From positions 26,598,005 through 26,662,004 of the forward strand of contig CM068380.1 of assembly GCA_034770075.1 (NCBI GenBank): a stretch of DNA of 64,000 nt, in the 5' to 3' direction. A program made the translations under genes and the position numbers. The notes below the pieces were generated by a model. That model saw nothing but the letters and a program-made list of their open reading frames with translations. It made no database searches and had not been told where the DNA came from. Source of the stretch: Aralia elata (lineage: Eukaryota > Streptophyta > Magnoliopsida > Apiales > Araliaceae). The stretch's first letter is position 1, and each line of letters starts with the position of its first letter. This document shows positions 10,074 through 21,836 of the stretch, piece by piece.

Positions 10074-11892
10074 TGATAAGTGGGTTTTACATCTATGAAT
10101 TGAGTACGTTTGACTTGATAATTTGTGAGTTTTTAAGTATTTTAAGTTACTATTAGGTATTTATAGTGTTTTTATGTTATTTTGTAGGAATGAGCAAGGA
10201 AACACGATTCGAACATCTTTTGGAGTACAACATGCGAGCAAATGCGAGAAGGGAAGATTACAGAGCTTTTAACATTAAAATGGATGCATGTTCTTGGTTT
10301 GGAACTTGGATTTTATTGTAGAACTACTCCTTAGCTTTCCGGAACATCTTGAATCGTCACAATCGGAGTTCGGATGAGAAAGTAATGATCGTTTTACCAA
10401 TGGACGTTGAACCTCAAAGTTTGGAGTTGTCATTTGCATTGCACTCACTTCAAGCCCAATTTCGACGTTGATCCAGTCTGAATCTCTCAATTCTCGAAGA
10501 ATGAAAATTGTAGATCTCGTCGATAGCTTCGATTTGATATGTCGCAGGCCCCGTAACTCCTCCCGGATCAAAAGTTATGACCATTTTACCAACAGATGCT
10601 GCAGCAGAATTTTGTCTGGCGCGGGCGCGCCGGTTCCTAGTGTATTTTGGGCGCGGCCGCGCAGGTCTGCAGAGTGAAAAACTTAGTTTCTGGCATTTGG
10701 GCGCGGGCTCGCTGCTTCCTAGGCCAAATATGGACGCGGCCGCGCTGGGTCGAGTTTTTAAAAAGCTTATTTTTGACCTAACTTGAATGAAACAAGGATT
10801 GTAACTTCTAATTGGTTTAGGACTTTAACTAGAACCTATGAATACATGATATGAAGCATAGAATGAGGGAGATCTTGCTACTTTTTGCTAACCCTAGTTT
10901 AGGGATCTTGCTACTTTTTGCTAACCCTAGTTTAGAGATCTTGCTACTTTTTGCTAACCCTAGTTTGGGAGAAAGAGAAGGAGGCTTGAAGCAATTGAGC
11001 AAGCAAGAAGGATTCATCACAAGAGCTGAAGGGGAGACTCAAGGATTGCGTCTACAAATTCTATTCTCTTCCCTAATCTTTTATTTTGTATTCTTAAATG
11101 CTTTATCAATTGTGGATTATGGATTTTAATTCAATTATGAACTAATTTCTTTTTAAGATTACAATTGAACTTATTGCGTAGCTTTTATTGATATGCTTCC
11201 TTGTTAATTATTGTTGATTATTGTCGGATTGTCTATTATGATTTGTGATTAATTGCTTAATTGTTTGATCAACAATTACCGTGGTAATCTATATGAACTC
11301 GAGAGATGGATTATAGATTTAGACCTAATCATAATAGCATGTGATTGTGTATTCTGCTGTCGATGGAATTCATGATTTGTGTTTAGGATAGAGATATACC
11401 TATATGCCGCATGTAATCTGAAAGAGAACCTGTGCTTTAAATCCTTTTTAATTGTAATTCACATAGAGATATAATGAATTAGTTAAGTAGGGTGTTCATC
11501 TTAATTCTATCTTGTGTGAATTTAAGTTGATTTGTTTATGATACATCGAGAGATGATTATAGATATTGATGAGTTCTTGATTAACAATCCAGAATAATTA
11601 ATATAACTTAACAGGAAGTGTATTAATTCAAGTGAAACATTAAGGGACATTGTAATCTTAAGCCTTTTATCTGAATTCGATTCTTGGTAGTTAGTAATTA
11701 GTTAGTTTAGTATTTTATTATCTAAAATTCATAGTCTTAATCAATTGTTTAAATAAAGTTAATTTGATTATGAGTTAGTATTTGGTAATTATTATTAAAT
11801 AATTCTCTGTGGGTTCGACACTCTACTTTCACTTTATTACTTGTTGACCGTGTACACTTGCACGTATTTATTGATTGCTAAATCGACAAACA
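10074..11892 (+). repeat. 3' LTR of the non-autonomous element
   Basis: Direct repeat of 5673-7456, ending CGACAAACA before the CACCT target duplication. It includes a fourth GC palindrome (10619-10632) that is missing from the 5' LTR, with others at 10651-10662, 10701-10712 and 10735-10746. The 33-bp triple repeat is at 10871-10969. Confidence 0.93.
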
Positions 11893-12129
11893 CACCTCTA
11901 AACAACATATGACAACTAATGTGGAAACAAATAAACATAGATTGTTTATTACAAAAGGTTTACTACGGTCCCAAGGTCTATAACCTCAATTAAAATACAT
12001 CATGAAATATTCAAATAATACAAATAGGTTCCATGATTACATAACAGGATAGTAACACATAAATGTTATTCACGCGACTACTCTTTAAGCTTTCCTTTGC
12101 CTTTGTCCGCTTTGGAACTCTCCGGCTTA

Positions 12130-12185
12130 ACTGTAATTTGTTCATGATATAGCAAGGGTGAGCAACTAATTTGCTCCGCAAGTTT
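12130..12185 (-). other. Conserved LTR block CTTGCGGAGCAA...TTGCTCACC...CAG
   Basis: On the minus strand CTTGCGGAGCAA precedes TTGCTCACC and, about 30 nt later, TTACAG, followed by a short frame rich in K, G and S (a KGKGK run) and a stop. Comparable blocks lie at 56865-56940 and 61948-62030 in the other two long LTRs. CTCAC plus CAG at that spacing resembles a branch point and 3' splice site; this is inference. Confidence 0.5.
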
Positions 12186-14976
12186 AAAATGAATAATAAA
12201 GATATATCATGAATGAATAAGAATAATAATTTCATAGTTCAATAATTTAAGAACAATGATGAAATAACTGAATAATATAACCAAAGTTCAAATGAAGAAA
12301 TGAATATTGATTATTTACTGCTGAGTAGTCCAATAGACTATGAACTTTTTGGCCAAAGAGTCAATCATTCAACCAACCCTTTTAAAACCTGGCCCCGACA
12401 GTAGTACTTGAGGGGATCAGCCTCTCGTACCCCATGTATATGCATAACATTAAGTCCTGACTGCATCGGATAACCAATACTTATAGTCCCCTAATAAGGG
12501 TTGCTCTCTCAGTCCAAGAATCCTTACCAACTACTGGTTTGGATAGCTTTAAATAAAATATTAACCTGCATATGTCTAGCCGGAACGAATGGCGTAGACT
12601 ATTCCTTAAATAGTTCATGAATGAAGAACTTAAATATTTCACAGTCTAACAATAGATCGTGAATTTAAATGCACGTGGTGCGAATATCAATAATTACATT
12701 TGACGTGGAGTAATTTACAATAATTAAACCACTAATAAATTAAGTGAGATAGAAAACTTGCTCAAAAGTAAATTGAGTTAGGATAGGAAACTTGCCTCGA
12801 GCGTCTGCTACAGAATTATAAAATACGCTCTTCAAATACCCTACACATTTATTACATATTCACATGACAATTAGTGACATAATGGATACCAAATATTGGC
12901 TTATACTATTCTATAATGTTTCACACTTATTAGAAATAAAATATTAAATAAGGTTATACACACTAGTTACGGCGTTACGACGCTTGCACGCCCGTACGCC
13001 AAACTTGCCCACTCAAAAGCCCAAGTGACAAGTAATTTCGTACACCTAGCACGCCTATTCGATTTATCTAAAACGTATTGGTTAATGCTAAGTATCATTA
13101 TAATTCATAACATTCATGTTTTAAAACTTAGAACATCATTTTATATTATCGGGAACATTACATGTGCTTATATGCATGACTGACACCCTTCGATTGCCTC
13201 CAACCGCACAACAACCCTAAAGATGGCCAATTTAGGAATTTTTCCAGGTAGAAATTTTCAATTCTAATTAATGGAAGTTGTAGGTCTATCTCTAGACTTT
13301 CCAAATCATCTTGAATCGCCCTAATCCGAGTCCGTATGAGAAAGTTATGGCCATTTTCCCACCGGACGTCGAAGCTGTCGGCATGCCTTGCTAGACTTCG
13401 CGATTTTTTTGACTCTCCTTCACTCCAATCCTTATAACTTCTTCTCTAGACGTCCAAATCAGTCCATTTTGGATTCTATGGACTCCTAAGACATAGAGCT
13501 ACAACATATCAAAAAATTACAAACACCCATTAACATTAACATAGCCAAATCTTTGGCCAAAACATTAACTCATGCTCTTTATCCACTATAATTCATATGA
13601 TTTGCTTCAAATTACCATAACTCCCTCATCCGGGGTCGGAATGAGGTGATTCCAAAGCCTATGGCTTCGTAACTCAATATACTTCAACAATCCAGAAGCT
13701 TAGAATCTCATTCAAACACCTTAAATACCAGAAATGGATTGAATGGACACTAAACATCTTTTCTACGTTTTCTAACATGTTTTAGCGTAACTCTTGCTAC
13801 GAATTCATTTTAACACCTTTTTACTCCATTTCAACTGGGCTATTCTCATAACCCATGGAAGCATAACATCATAACAACAAACAATAATATAAAACATGAA
13901 AGGTAGCTACAAAAGTCCTCTAAATTAGTCTGTTGTCCATAGTAGTCCATTTTCGTCTGTTTTCCTCCTCCTTATGCATAGGTTCGGATTTCATTCATTC
14001 TTGTTCCACTTTTATGTTATTAATGGTTTATAAAACTTCTAAACATCATTATTAATCATTCATGAACAATCAAAAATAACCATAACAACAACAACTTCAA
14101 CCCAACGAGTTAGAAGCTTAATAAATAAGGAAAACTTGAAACTAAGGAGAAATGGATTTGGATAGGTTGTTTACCTCTTCTAGCTACTTCTTGGATGATA
14201 GAACTCCTCTAGAGCTTTGCCAAAACCTTTCCTTAAACTCCTCGAGTTCTTCTAAACTCCTTTCTTCAAGCTTAGCTCACACCCACTTGTTTCTCTCTCT
14301 AGAATGGTGAAGGTTTAATGAAGAAGATGAAGATGGAGAAGATGAATCTCTCTCTCTCCTCTTTTCTTGCTTAGCTCCCAACTTTTTACTATCTTCTCTT
14401 GCCTAGCAATGAACTGAAATTGAGCTTGAATGGGGAGCGGATGAATATGATGGGATAGTGTGGGAGAAGGAAATGGGTTTGCTACCTACTTTCTTCTTCT
14501 CTTTTCTTGAAATTGGCTACGGGAGAGAATATGAAAAATTGAGAACTAAAGGTGGTGAAGATGTTGTCTTATTAGGCCGAATCAATTAACCAAAATAATT
14601 GCTAACACACTTCCTCCTTTTCCTCCCATTTTTGCTCTTTGTCCCCCATATTGTCTCCCTTATTGCCAGACAATGCACAAATACTTGCATAAATACCTCT
14701 ACCCATCGCCCGTATGTTATTCTAATAATAATCCAAAATGCTAATTTTTGCTTTCAAATTTAAATCCCCACTCGGGTCATGCAAATGGTTAGGTAAAAAT
14801 AATAATAAATACGGGGTTTGTCCATTTATTCGGAACACCCATATTAAACATTTTAGGTACTAATTAAATCACCACTGGACTCAAATAAAGATTCAAACAT
14901 TTGGAAAAATTATCTCTTCGCATTCACACTTTGGCGAAGTTAACAAAAATCAGAAAAAACGTAAAAATAGTCTGGC

Positions 14977-15112
14977 ATGAATAGTAACTCGTGACTCATG
15001 AATAGTGACTCATGAATAGTAACTTGTGAATATTGACTCGTGAATAGTAACTCGTGAATAGTGACTCATGAATAGTAACTTGTGAATAGTGACTCGTGAA
15101 TAGTGATTTAGC
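14977..15112. repeat. 14-bp repeat array in U3 of chromovirus LTR
   Basis: About nine tandem copies of a 14-mer of the form GAATAGTRACTYRT. Units ending in GACTCAT and AACTCGT/AACTTGT alternate. Three perfect TGACTCA sites occur, the AP-1/GCN4-like sequence bound by many bZIP factors. The place near the start of the LTR suits an enhancer. Confidence 0.85.
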
Positions 15113-15301
15113 AAAATACGTGAAATCAATTTATTCACCTAGACGAAACTATAGTACGTAAAATTTATACATTCACATAATCCAGGTTGTCACACAACCA
15201 TGTAACACAAAATGATGTTACTAAAATTCATAATATTCATTAATATACATAAATTTGAATTACAAGGATATTCAGAATTCACGGTCGTCACATAAGTACT
15301 C

Positions 15302-16651
15302 TTGATTTGTATGCGCCGTTCACAAAGTCTTGAGTTATTTCCTTACGATCCTGAGATCGAGAGAAATACCGGAAGACTAAGAAGAGAAAGAATCAAGGAG
15401 TCTAACAATCAAGACACTATGGCGGCAAAGGAACAAAAAGCATTGAGAGACTATGTAACACCGCAGATAAGTGAGTTACAGTCTAGTATCACAAGGCCGG
15501 CAATAACTGCAAATGCCTTTGAAATTAAACCAGGAACAATACAAATGGTGCAAAATTCATTACAGTTTGGGGGTTTGGCTAATGACAACCCTAATGAGCA
15601 TTTGTTGAGCTTTATTGAGATATGTGATACTTTTAAATTTAATGGAGTGACGGATGATGCTTTGAGACTTAGACTTTTTCCGTTCACTTTGAGAGACAAA
15701 GCTAAGAGTTGGCTTCACTCGTTGCCACCAGGATCTATCACTACATGGTCAGACTTAGCACAGAAATTTTTGGCAAAGTTCTTCCCTCCTGCAAAGTCTG
15801 CTAGATTGAGAAATGAAATTGCAACCTTTGAACAACATCATGGAGAATCATTGTATGAGGCATGGGAGAGATTTAAAGATTTGATTCGAAGATGCCCGCA
15901 CCATGGATTCCTCCCATGGATGCAATTGAATACCTTTTACAATGGATTGGGATTTCACAATCGGTCTTGCATAGATGCAGCTGCAGGAGGATCTTTCATG
16001 GCTAAGAATTATGGAGAAGCACTTGATTTATTGGAGGTCATGGCTGCAAATAACTACCAATGGCCAACTTCTAGAATGAGTCAACCAAAGGTAGTCGGAG
16101 TATTAGAGGTGGATGTCATCATGTCCTTAGCAGCTCAGATGGCAGCAATGTCAAAGAAACTTGATTCTTTAACTGATTCAAAAGTGCAGCAAGTAGCTCT
16201 TGTTTGTGAGTTATGTGCAGGGACACATGCAACCGACCAATGCCCCATTGATCATGAGGCAGTTCAGTTTGTAAGTAGCTACCAGAGACCACCAAATCAT
16301 TACCAAAACACTTACAATGCTGGAAATAGGAACCACCCTAACTTTTCATGGAGCAACAATCAAAATTTTCAACAAGCTCCAAAACCACACCATCCTCCAG
16401 GGTTCCAAAATCAGCCACAACATCATGCAGCTCAAACTTCACAACCAGAGAGAAAATTAGATTTTGAAGAGTTGATATTGAAACACATAGCTAACCAGGA
16501 TGTGATGATAAAGAACCAAGCAGCAACACTCAAAGCTTTGGAAAATCAAATTGGGCAAATGGCTAGTTCTATGTCAAATAGACCCCAAGGATCTCTTCCT
16601 AGTAACACAGAACTAATCCAAGGAGAGATGGGAAAGAGGAATGTCAAGTAG
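15302..16651 (+). pseudogene. gag: Athila Gag
   Basis: A 449-residue frame. Near the start, YDPEIERNTGRLRR is characteristic of Athila/Tat Gag. A retrotransposon gag domain spans about residues 85-240 and a variant zinc knuckle CX2CX3HX4C (CELCAGTHATDQC) lies near residue 304. N/P/Q-rich sequence and a helical segment follow. Gag forms the particle and packages RNA. The frame is lost at about 16620-16650: the next frame continues the same protein, so a frameshift rather than a natural stop ends this ORF. The true start is uncertain because the 5' leader is truncated. Confidence 0.88.
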
Positions 16652-16692
16652 TAACACTCAAAAGTGGAAAACAAACCTTACAGGAGACTGTA

Positions 16693-18015
16693 TTGCAAAA
16701 GGGGGCAGCCCACTCATGCTCTCCTCCGGACTTGAATAATGCAGATTTTTGTAAGGAAATGGACAGCAGTGTACCACCTGAGTCAGAACAGAGATACACC
16801 ACAGATAAACCTAGTGTTGTTCCTACACCAAAAGTATTTCCACCAGCACCTTTCCCTCAAAGACTGCAAAAGCAAAAGTTAGATAAACATTTTGCCAAAT
16901 TCCTAGAGGTCTTTAAGAAGCTACAAATTAACATTCCTTTTGCAGAGGCCTTAGAACAGATACCAAGCTATGCCAAATTCATGAAGGGTATTCTGTCTAG
17001 GAAGAAGAGGTTAAATGACTTTAAAATAGTGGCTTTAACGGAGGAATGTAATGCAGTATTGCAAAGAAAGCTACCTCCCAAATTGAAGGATCCAGGCAAT
17101 TTCACTATACCATGTACTATTGGAAGCCTATCATTCAACAAATATTTGTATGACTTGGGTGCTAGCATTAATCTCATGTCGTTATCTGTGTATACTCAGT
17201 TGGGACTTCCTGCACCAAAGCCAACAAATATTTCTCTTCAGCTTGCAGATAGGTCAGTTACTTACCCAAGGGGAATTGTAAAAGACATTCTGGTGAAGGT
17301 GGATAAGTTCATCTTCCCGGCTGATTTTATCATCCTAGATTTTGAGGAAGATAAAAAGATCCCTATTATTCTTGGGAGACCATTTTTAGCTACTGGGAGA
17401 ACTCTAATCGATGTGCAAAAGGGAGAGCTCAATATGAGGGTTAAGGATCAAGAGGTCACGCTCAATGTGTTTAAGGCCATGAAATTTCCTTCGGATGAGG
17501 ACGAATGCTTTCAGGTGGATGTGATTGAGCAAGTGGTAAATAATGAGTTTTTAAATGTGTTGAACAATGATCCATTAGAGACGACACTTCTGGGAGAGTT
17601 TGACATGGATGATCCAGATTTGGTGGAGTATTTACAGATTTTGGATACAGTGCCAAGGGGAAGCAAGTTTCAAATCCCGTTTGAATCACTAGAGTGTGCT
17701 GAGAATACTACAGATCGGTTAAGACCATCTCTCGAGATGCCCCCTTCACTTGAGCTCAAACCTTTGCCTAATCATCTCAGGTATGCTTATTTGGGCGAAT
17801 CAGCTACTTTACCTGTTATTATTGCATCTGTGCTTAACGAGTTTCAGGAAAGTAAGTTGTTGCGAGTTCTTATAGAGTACAAATCTGCTATTGGATGGAC
17901 CATCACCGACATCAAGGGAATAAGCCCATCATTCTGTATGCACAAAATCTTGATGGAGGATGATAGTAAACCCATTGTGGAACATCAAAGGAGACTCAAC
18001 CCAATCATGAAATAG
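16693..18015 (+). pseudogene. Athila Gag C-terminus, protease and start of RT
   Basis: This 440-residue frame continues from Gag in a different frame. It has a lysine-rich linker, then the aspartic protease with the DLGAS active site near residue 155 and the ILGRPFL motif near residue 228, followed by the linker to RT. It ends at an in-frame TAG (18013-18015) where the RT frame continues directly in phase, so the stop is a point mutation of the CAG-to-TAG type. The protease would process the polyprotein. The protease motifs themselves look intact. Confidence 0.88.
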
Positions 18016-19712
18016 GTGGTGAAGAAAGAGATTTTGAAGTGGTTAGATGCTGGAATAATTTATCCCATTTCTGACAGTGCTTGGGTGAGTCCAGTTCAGT
18101 GTGTACCCAAGAAAGGGGGTATGACGGTTGTAGCCAATGAAAATAATGAGTTGATTCCAACAAGAACAGTAATTGGTTGGAGGGTTTGCATGGACTACCG
18201 GAAACTTAACAAGGCAACTCGAAAGGATCATTTTCCACTGCCTTTTATTGATCAGATGTTAGACAAACTAGTAGGACATGGGTACTATTGCTTGTTGGAT
18301 GGTTATTCGAGCTATAATCAGATTGCTATTGCTCCAGATGACCAAGAAAAGACCACTTTCATCTGTCATTTGGTACTTTTGCTTTTAGAAGGGTCTCATT
18401 CGGATTGTGTAATGTACCGGCTACTTTTCAAAGGTGTACGATGGCAATTTTCTCGGATTTGGTGGAACGCAATGTAGAAGTTTTCATGGATGACTTTTTA
18501 GTATTTGGTGATTCGTTTGACAATTGCTTGGAAAATCTAGTTCTAATACTGAAGAGATGTGTGGAAACTAATCTAGTGCTCAACTGGGGAAAATGTCACT
18601 TCATGGTGCAAGAGGGGATCATACTTGGGCATAAAGTGTCATCAAAAGGTCTAGAGGTGGATAGAGCAAAACTTGAAACAATTGAAAATTTACCTCCACC
18701 AACTTCAGTGAAGGGTATTCACAGTTTTCTGGGACATGTTGGGTTTTACCGAAGGTTCATAAAGGACTTTTCTAAGATCTCAAAGCCTTTATGCAGTTTA
18801 TTAGAGAAAGATGTGTCGTTCAAGTTTGATGAAGAGTGTTTGATCGCATTTGAGCTTTTAAAGAAGAAATTGACCACAACACCAGTGATAGTTGATCTGG
18901 ATTGGTCAAAGCCTTTCGAATTGATGTGTGATGCCAGTGATTATGCAGTTGGGGCTGTTTTGGGACATCGCAAGGAGAAGGTTTTTCATGCTATTTACTA
19001 CGCCAGCAAAACCTTAACTGATGCACAGCTCAACTACACCACTACCGAGAAGGAATTGCTTGTGATAGTGTATGCTTTTGATAAGTTTCGATCTTACTTG
19101 ATTGGAACAAGGGTGGTTGTATTCACGGACTATTCAGCTATTCGGTATCTAATTGCAAAGAATGATGTTAAACCGAGGTTGATTAGATGGATCCTATTGC
19201 TGCAAGAGTTTGACTTAAAAATTCAGGACAGAAAGGGAAAGGAAAACCAAGTAGCCGACCATTTATCTAGATTGGAGAATCCGGGTCATGACAAGGAAGA
19301 TAAAGTTCTAATCAATGAGTCGTTTTCGGATGAACAGCTGTTTGTGGTTCAAGGCAAAATTCCATGGTATGCAGATTTTGCTAACTACTTGGTTAGTAAC
19401 ACACTCCCCCCAGACTTGTCGTGGCAGCAAAAGAAAAAGTTTTTACATGACGTAAAAAGGTATATGTGGGATGAACCGTATCTATTCAAGCATTGTGTAG
19501 ATCAAATGATACGACGGTGCGTTCCACAAAGTGAGGTTGATAGCATTCTACATCACTGTCATGATTCACTATATGGAGGACACTACGAAGGTGAAAAGAC
19601 AGCCACTAAGGTGTTACAAGCAGCGTTCTTCTGGCCAACATTGTTTAAAGATGCTCACCATTTTGTTCAAAGATGTGATAGATGCCAAAGAATGGGGAAT
19701 ATCTCTAAATGA
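18016..19712 (+). pseudogene. pol: Athila reverse transcriptase, RNase H and integrase zinc domain
   Basis: RT begins in one frame (18016-18477, with CMDYRKLN and the LDGYSSYNQ segment) and shifts to another near 18400, where it continues (18405-19712). The catalytic box is FMDDF at about residues 27-31 of the second frame, in place of the usual YxDD. RNase H follows (a CDASDYAVGAVL motif and a TTEKELL motif), then the integrase H2C2 zinc finger ending in RCDRCQ. A TGA closes the frame at 19712, with homologous sequence resuming immediately in phase. Together these copy RNA into DNA and prepare integration. The frameshift makes this copy non-functional. Confidence 0.9.
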
Positions 19713-20651
19713 CATGAAATGCCATTGAACACTATCTTAGAAGTTGAAGTCTTTGATGTTTGGGGAATAGACTTCATGGGGCCATTTCCGTCCTCTTTCA
19801 ACAATCTGTACATTCTCTTGGCTGTGGATTATGTGTCCAAATAGGTGGAGGCAGTTGCATTTCCTACTAATGATGCCAAGGTAGTGCTGAAATTTCTACA
19901 GAAGAATATCTTCACAAGATTCAGTACCCCAAGGGCAATGATCAGTGATGACGGGAGCCATTTTTGCAACAAGTACTTTGCAGCCCTCTTGGCAAAATAT
20001 GGGGTTAGTCACAGAATTCCTACTGCCTACCATCCCCAAACCAATGGTCAGGCAGAAGTCTCTAACGGCGAAGTGAAGAAAATTTTGGAAAAGATCGTCA
20101 ATCCCACAAGAAAGGATTGGTCAACAAAGATGGATGATGCACTTTGGGCTTATAGGACGGCACACAAAACCCCGATTGGCATGTCACCATACCAGCTAGT
20201 CTATGGCAAAGCATGCCATCTTCCTATTGAACTTGAGCATAAGGCGTACTGGGCCATAAGGAAGATGAATTTTGATCTCACGGCTACGGGAGAGAAAAGG
20301 CTTCTTCAGCTCAATGAACTTGATGAGTTCCGAATGCAGGCTTATGAGAACTCAAAATTGTACAAGGAGAAAGTTAAAAAATGGCATGACAAGAAGATCA
20401 TTGAAAGGAAATTCGAGCCAGGCTAAGCGGTGCTGCTGTACAACTCTAGATTGAGGCTTTTTCCAGGAAAGCTCGAGTCACGTTGGTCGGGGCCCTTCAT
20501 TGTCAAGCATGCATTTCCTCACGGCGCTGTAGAAGTTTATGGTAATAACCCAGAGGAATCATTCAAAGTTAACGGAAAACGTCTTAAGCATTATTGGGGT
20601 GGCGGCTTCGCTCGCCAGAAAACCTCGATCACTCTAGCCGATCAAGCTTGA
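19713..20651 (+). pseudogene. Athila integrase core and C-terminus
   Basis: The integrase core has the first catalytic Asp in WGIDFMGPF (about 19758), the second in SDDGSHF (about 19945) and the Glu in NGQAEVSN (about 20045), the D,D-35-E arrangement. One TAG at about 19843 replaces what is normally a Trp codon. A further TAA at 20424 separates the C-terminal part (20430-20651), which ends at a natural-looking stop. No chromodomain is visible, as expected for Athila/Tat. The conserved double hairpin lies 10 bp downstream. Confidence 0.88.
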
Positions 20652-20660
20652 AGCAATGAG

Positions 20661-20709
20661 AAGTCGGGCCGAGGACTTTAAACTACGCGCTGGATGGGAG
20701 GCAACCCAT
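20661..20709 (+). promoter_or_regulatory. Two conserved hairpins after pol
   Basis: AAGTC pairs with GACTT across 8 nt (20661-20678), and ATGGG pairs with CCCAT around AGGCAA (20694-20709). The same layout occurs at 8722-8771 with compensating stem differences. Confidence 0.7.
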
Positions 20710-20960
20710 TATCTATATCCATATCCTTCATGTTCTATTGCTATATTTCAGTTTCACAAGTTTTGCATTTTCATGTTTCTAAGTTTTTCAATAATTGTGT
20801 TTTGGATAGATAAATTATACCCTCAATTTGCTCTAAATGATGAATTTTTGTGCAATATGGTCAAAATATGTGTGGTATGTTGTTTATGACAGGTTGGGAG
20901 AGTTAAATTTGGTATTGGATCTGAATTGCAAAAGTGCAGTTGTTGGGGATACAGGGAGTT

Positions 20961-21088
20961 GTCGCCCCGGCGACAAAATTTAAGCCATTTTTCTCGCCCC
21001 GGCGGCAAACCAGGTTCATTTTCACCGCCCCGGCGACGAGCTCGCCCCGGCGGCCAAACGCAAGCCTATTCTACCGCCCCAGCGGTAG
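20961..21088. repeat. Five-unit CG-hairpin array in Athila 3' UTR
   Basis: Cores CGCCCCGGCG (last unit CGCCCCAGCG) are centred at 20967.5, 20999.5, 21030.5, 21047.5 and 21079.5, that is 32-31-17-32 bp apart. Flanks extend the stems, for example GTCGCC/GGCGAC and CTACCGC/GCGGTAG. Spacers are AT-rich and several contain AAGCC and a T run. Confidence 0.9.
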
Positions 21089-21836
21089 ACGCGGATATCA
21101 GTTTTTAAAATCCCCTTCCAGGCAGTTCGTTCACTCCATTTTCTTCCTTCTCTGTCATAGCCCATGCTCGACTCTCTCCACCAAACCTCCAAAGCTTATC
21201 AAATATGTGCCCACACTGAGTTCCAACCCTTATTGCGCATTCAACACCATGTCACTCGATCGGATTGCATGATCAACCATTCAATTTTGGGGATTTACTG
21301 CTAGGGCTCCAATATCACTTTGAAATTGGGGAAAGAGCTTCATTCGGATTTGTCCAGGTATTCTAGCAAGTTTAATTTTGTGATCAACTTATTGGGATAA
21401 GCTTGCTTCATTGGGGATTGCATGTGGGTTTTGAGTACTGTGAACTTGGGATTAATTTTCCATTGTGGTGCTTCATTTCATTGCTTCTTGTGTATTGTTC
21501 ATGGTAATTGCTACTTGTGTAATCAGTAAGGATTAATAATACAACTGTTGAGATTGTAACCTAGGTAATCAATGAAGTGGACTTTTACATATATTGGATA
21601 TCAATTTGGGATATATTTTGTCTCCATTGGTTATTTTTCAACTGCTATGAACTGAGACTGTGGGATTGCACTGCATTATTGATTTGTTGGGCCAATTGAG
21701 TTTGTGTTGGCTCAATTGGGATATTGGGATTATATATTGTGTTGGTTGATAGCGTCCTGCAGGAAGCCAAACATTCAGTATAACTAAAGTTTGGGGGAAT
21801 CAATTTGTGGTTGTTTTTGCTGAATATTGATCAATC

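Larger units (their letters stand above)
5673..11892 (+). mobile_element. Complete non-autonomous Athila-type element (TR-GAG-like)
   Basis: The ends are TGATAAGTGG and CGACAAACA, with CACCT target duplications at 5668-5672 and 11893-11897. Two LTRs of 1784 and 1819 bp flank a 2617-bp internal region. That region has a tRNA-Asp primer site, one gag-derived ORF, conserved 3' UTR structures and a polypurine tract. Reverse transcriptase, RNase H and integrase are absent, so it must rely on another element; the Athila-type element at 15293-25930 shares its gag half, 3' UTR motifs and LTR ends and is a plausible helper type. The plan fits the published TR-GAG category of short elements encoding only Gag. 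Confidence 0.93.
2426..15292 (-). mobile_element. Tekay-like Ty3/gypsy chromovirus, 5' half, with two nested insertions
   Basis: Reading on the minus strand: a long LTR (15292 down to 11898, then 5672 to 5603), a primer site complementary to initiator tRNA-Met (5588-5599), a coiled-coil ORF, gag with zinc knuckles, protease, and the start of reverse transcriptase, cut at 2426 by copia. The LTR is split by the non-autonomous Athila-type element 5673-11892. The outer LTR end is ambiguous. TGTGACGACC on the minus strand at 15292 aligns best with the LARD LTR start, but a second TGTGACAACC lies at 15194. The motifs at the protease/RT border are typical of Tekay/Del elements. Confidence 0.85.
11898..15292 (-). 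repeat. Chromovirus LTR, main part
   Basis: Continuation of the LTR interrupted at 5672. On the minus strand it starts TGTGACGACC at 15292 (alternative TGTGACAACC at 15194). It has a 14-bp repeat array in the U3 region (14977-15112), a GTCTA...TAGAC motif (12574-12599), and near the 3' end a block TTGCTCACC with a short lysine-rich frame. I see no protein-coding gene in it. Confidence 0.8.

Noticed and set aside
15195..15292. A separate small element between 15195 and 15292
   Set aside because: The segment aligns better as the outer end of the chromovirus LTR (start TGTGACGACC); I keep the ambiguity noted instead of calling a new element.
20961..21088. CRISPR-like array because of regular short palindromes with spacers
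   Set aside because: The genome is a plant nuclear genome; repeats are about 14 bp, spacers are related to each other, and no cas genes are present.
20823..21272. Several small frames over the CG-hairpin array in the Athila 3' UTR
   Set aside because: Open only because of GC-rich repeats; no start context or domain.
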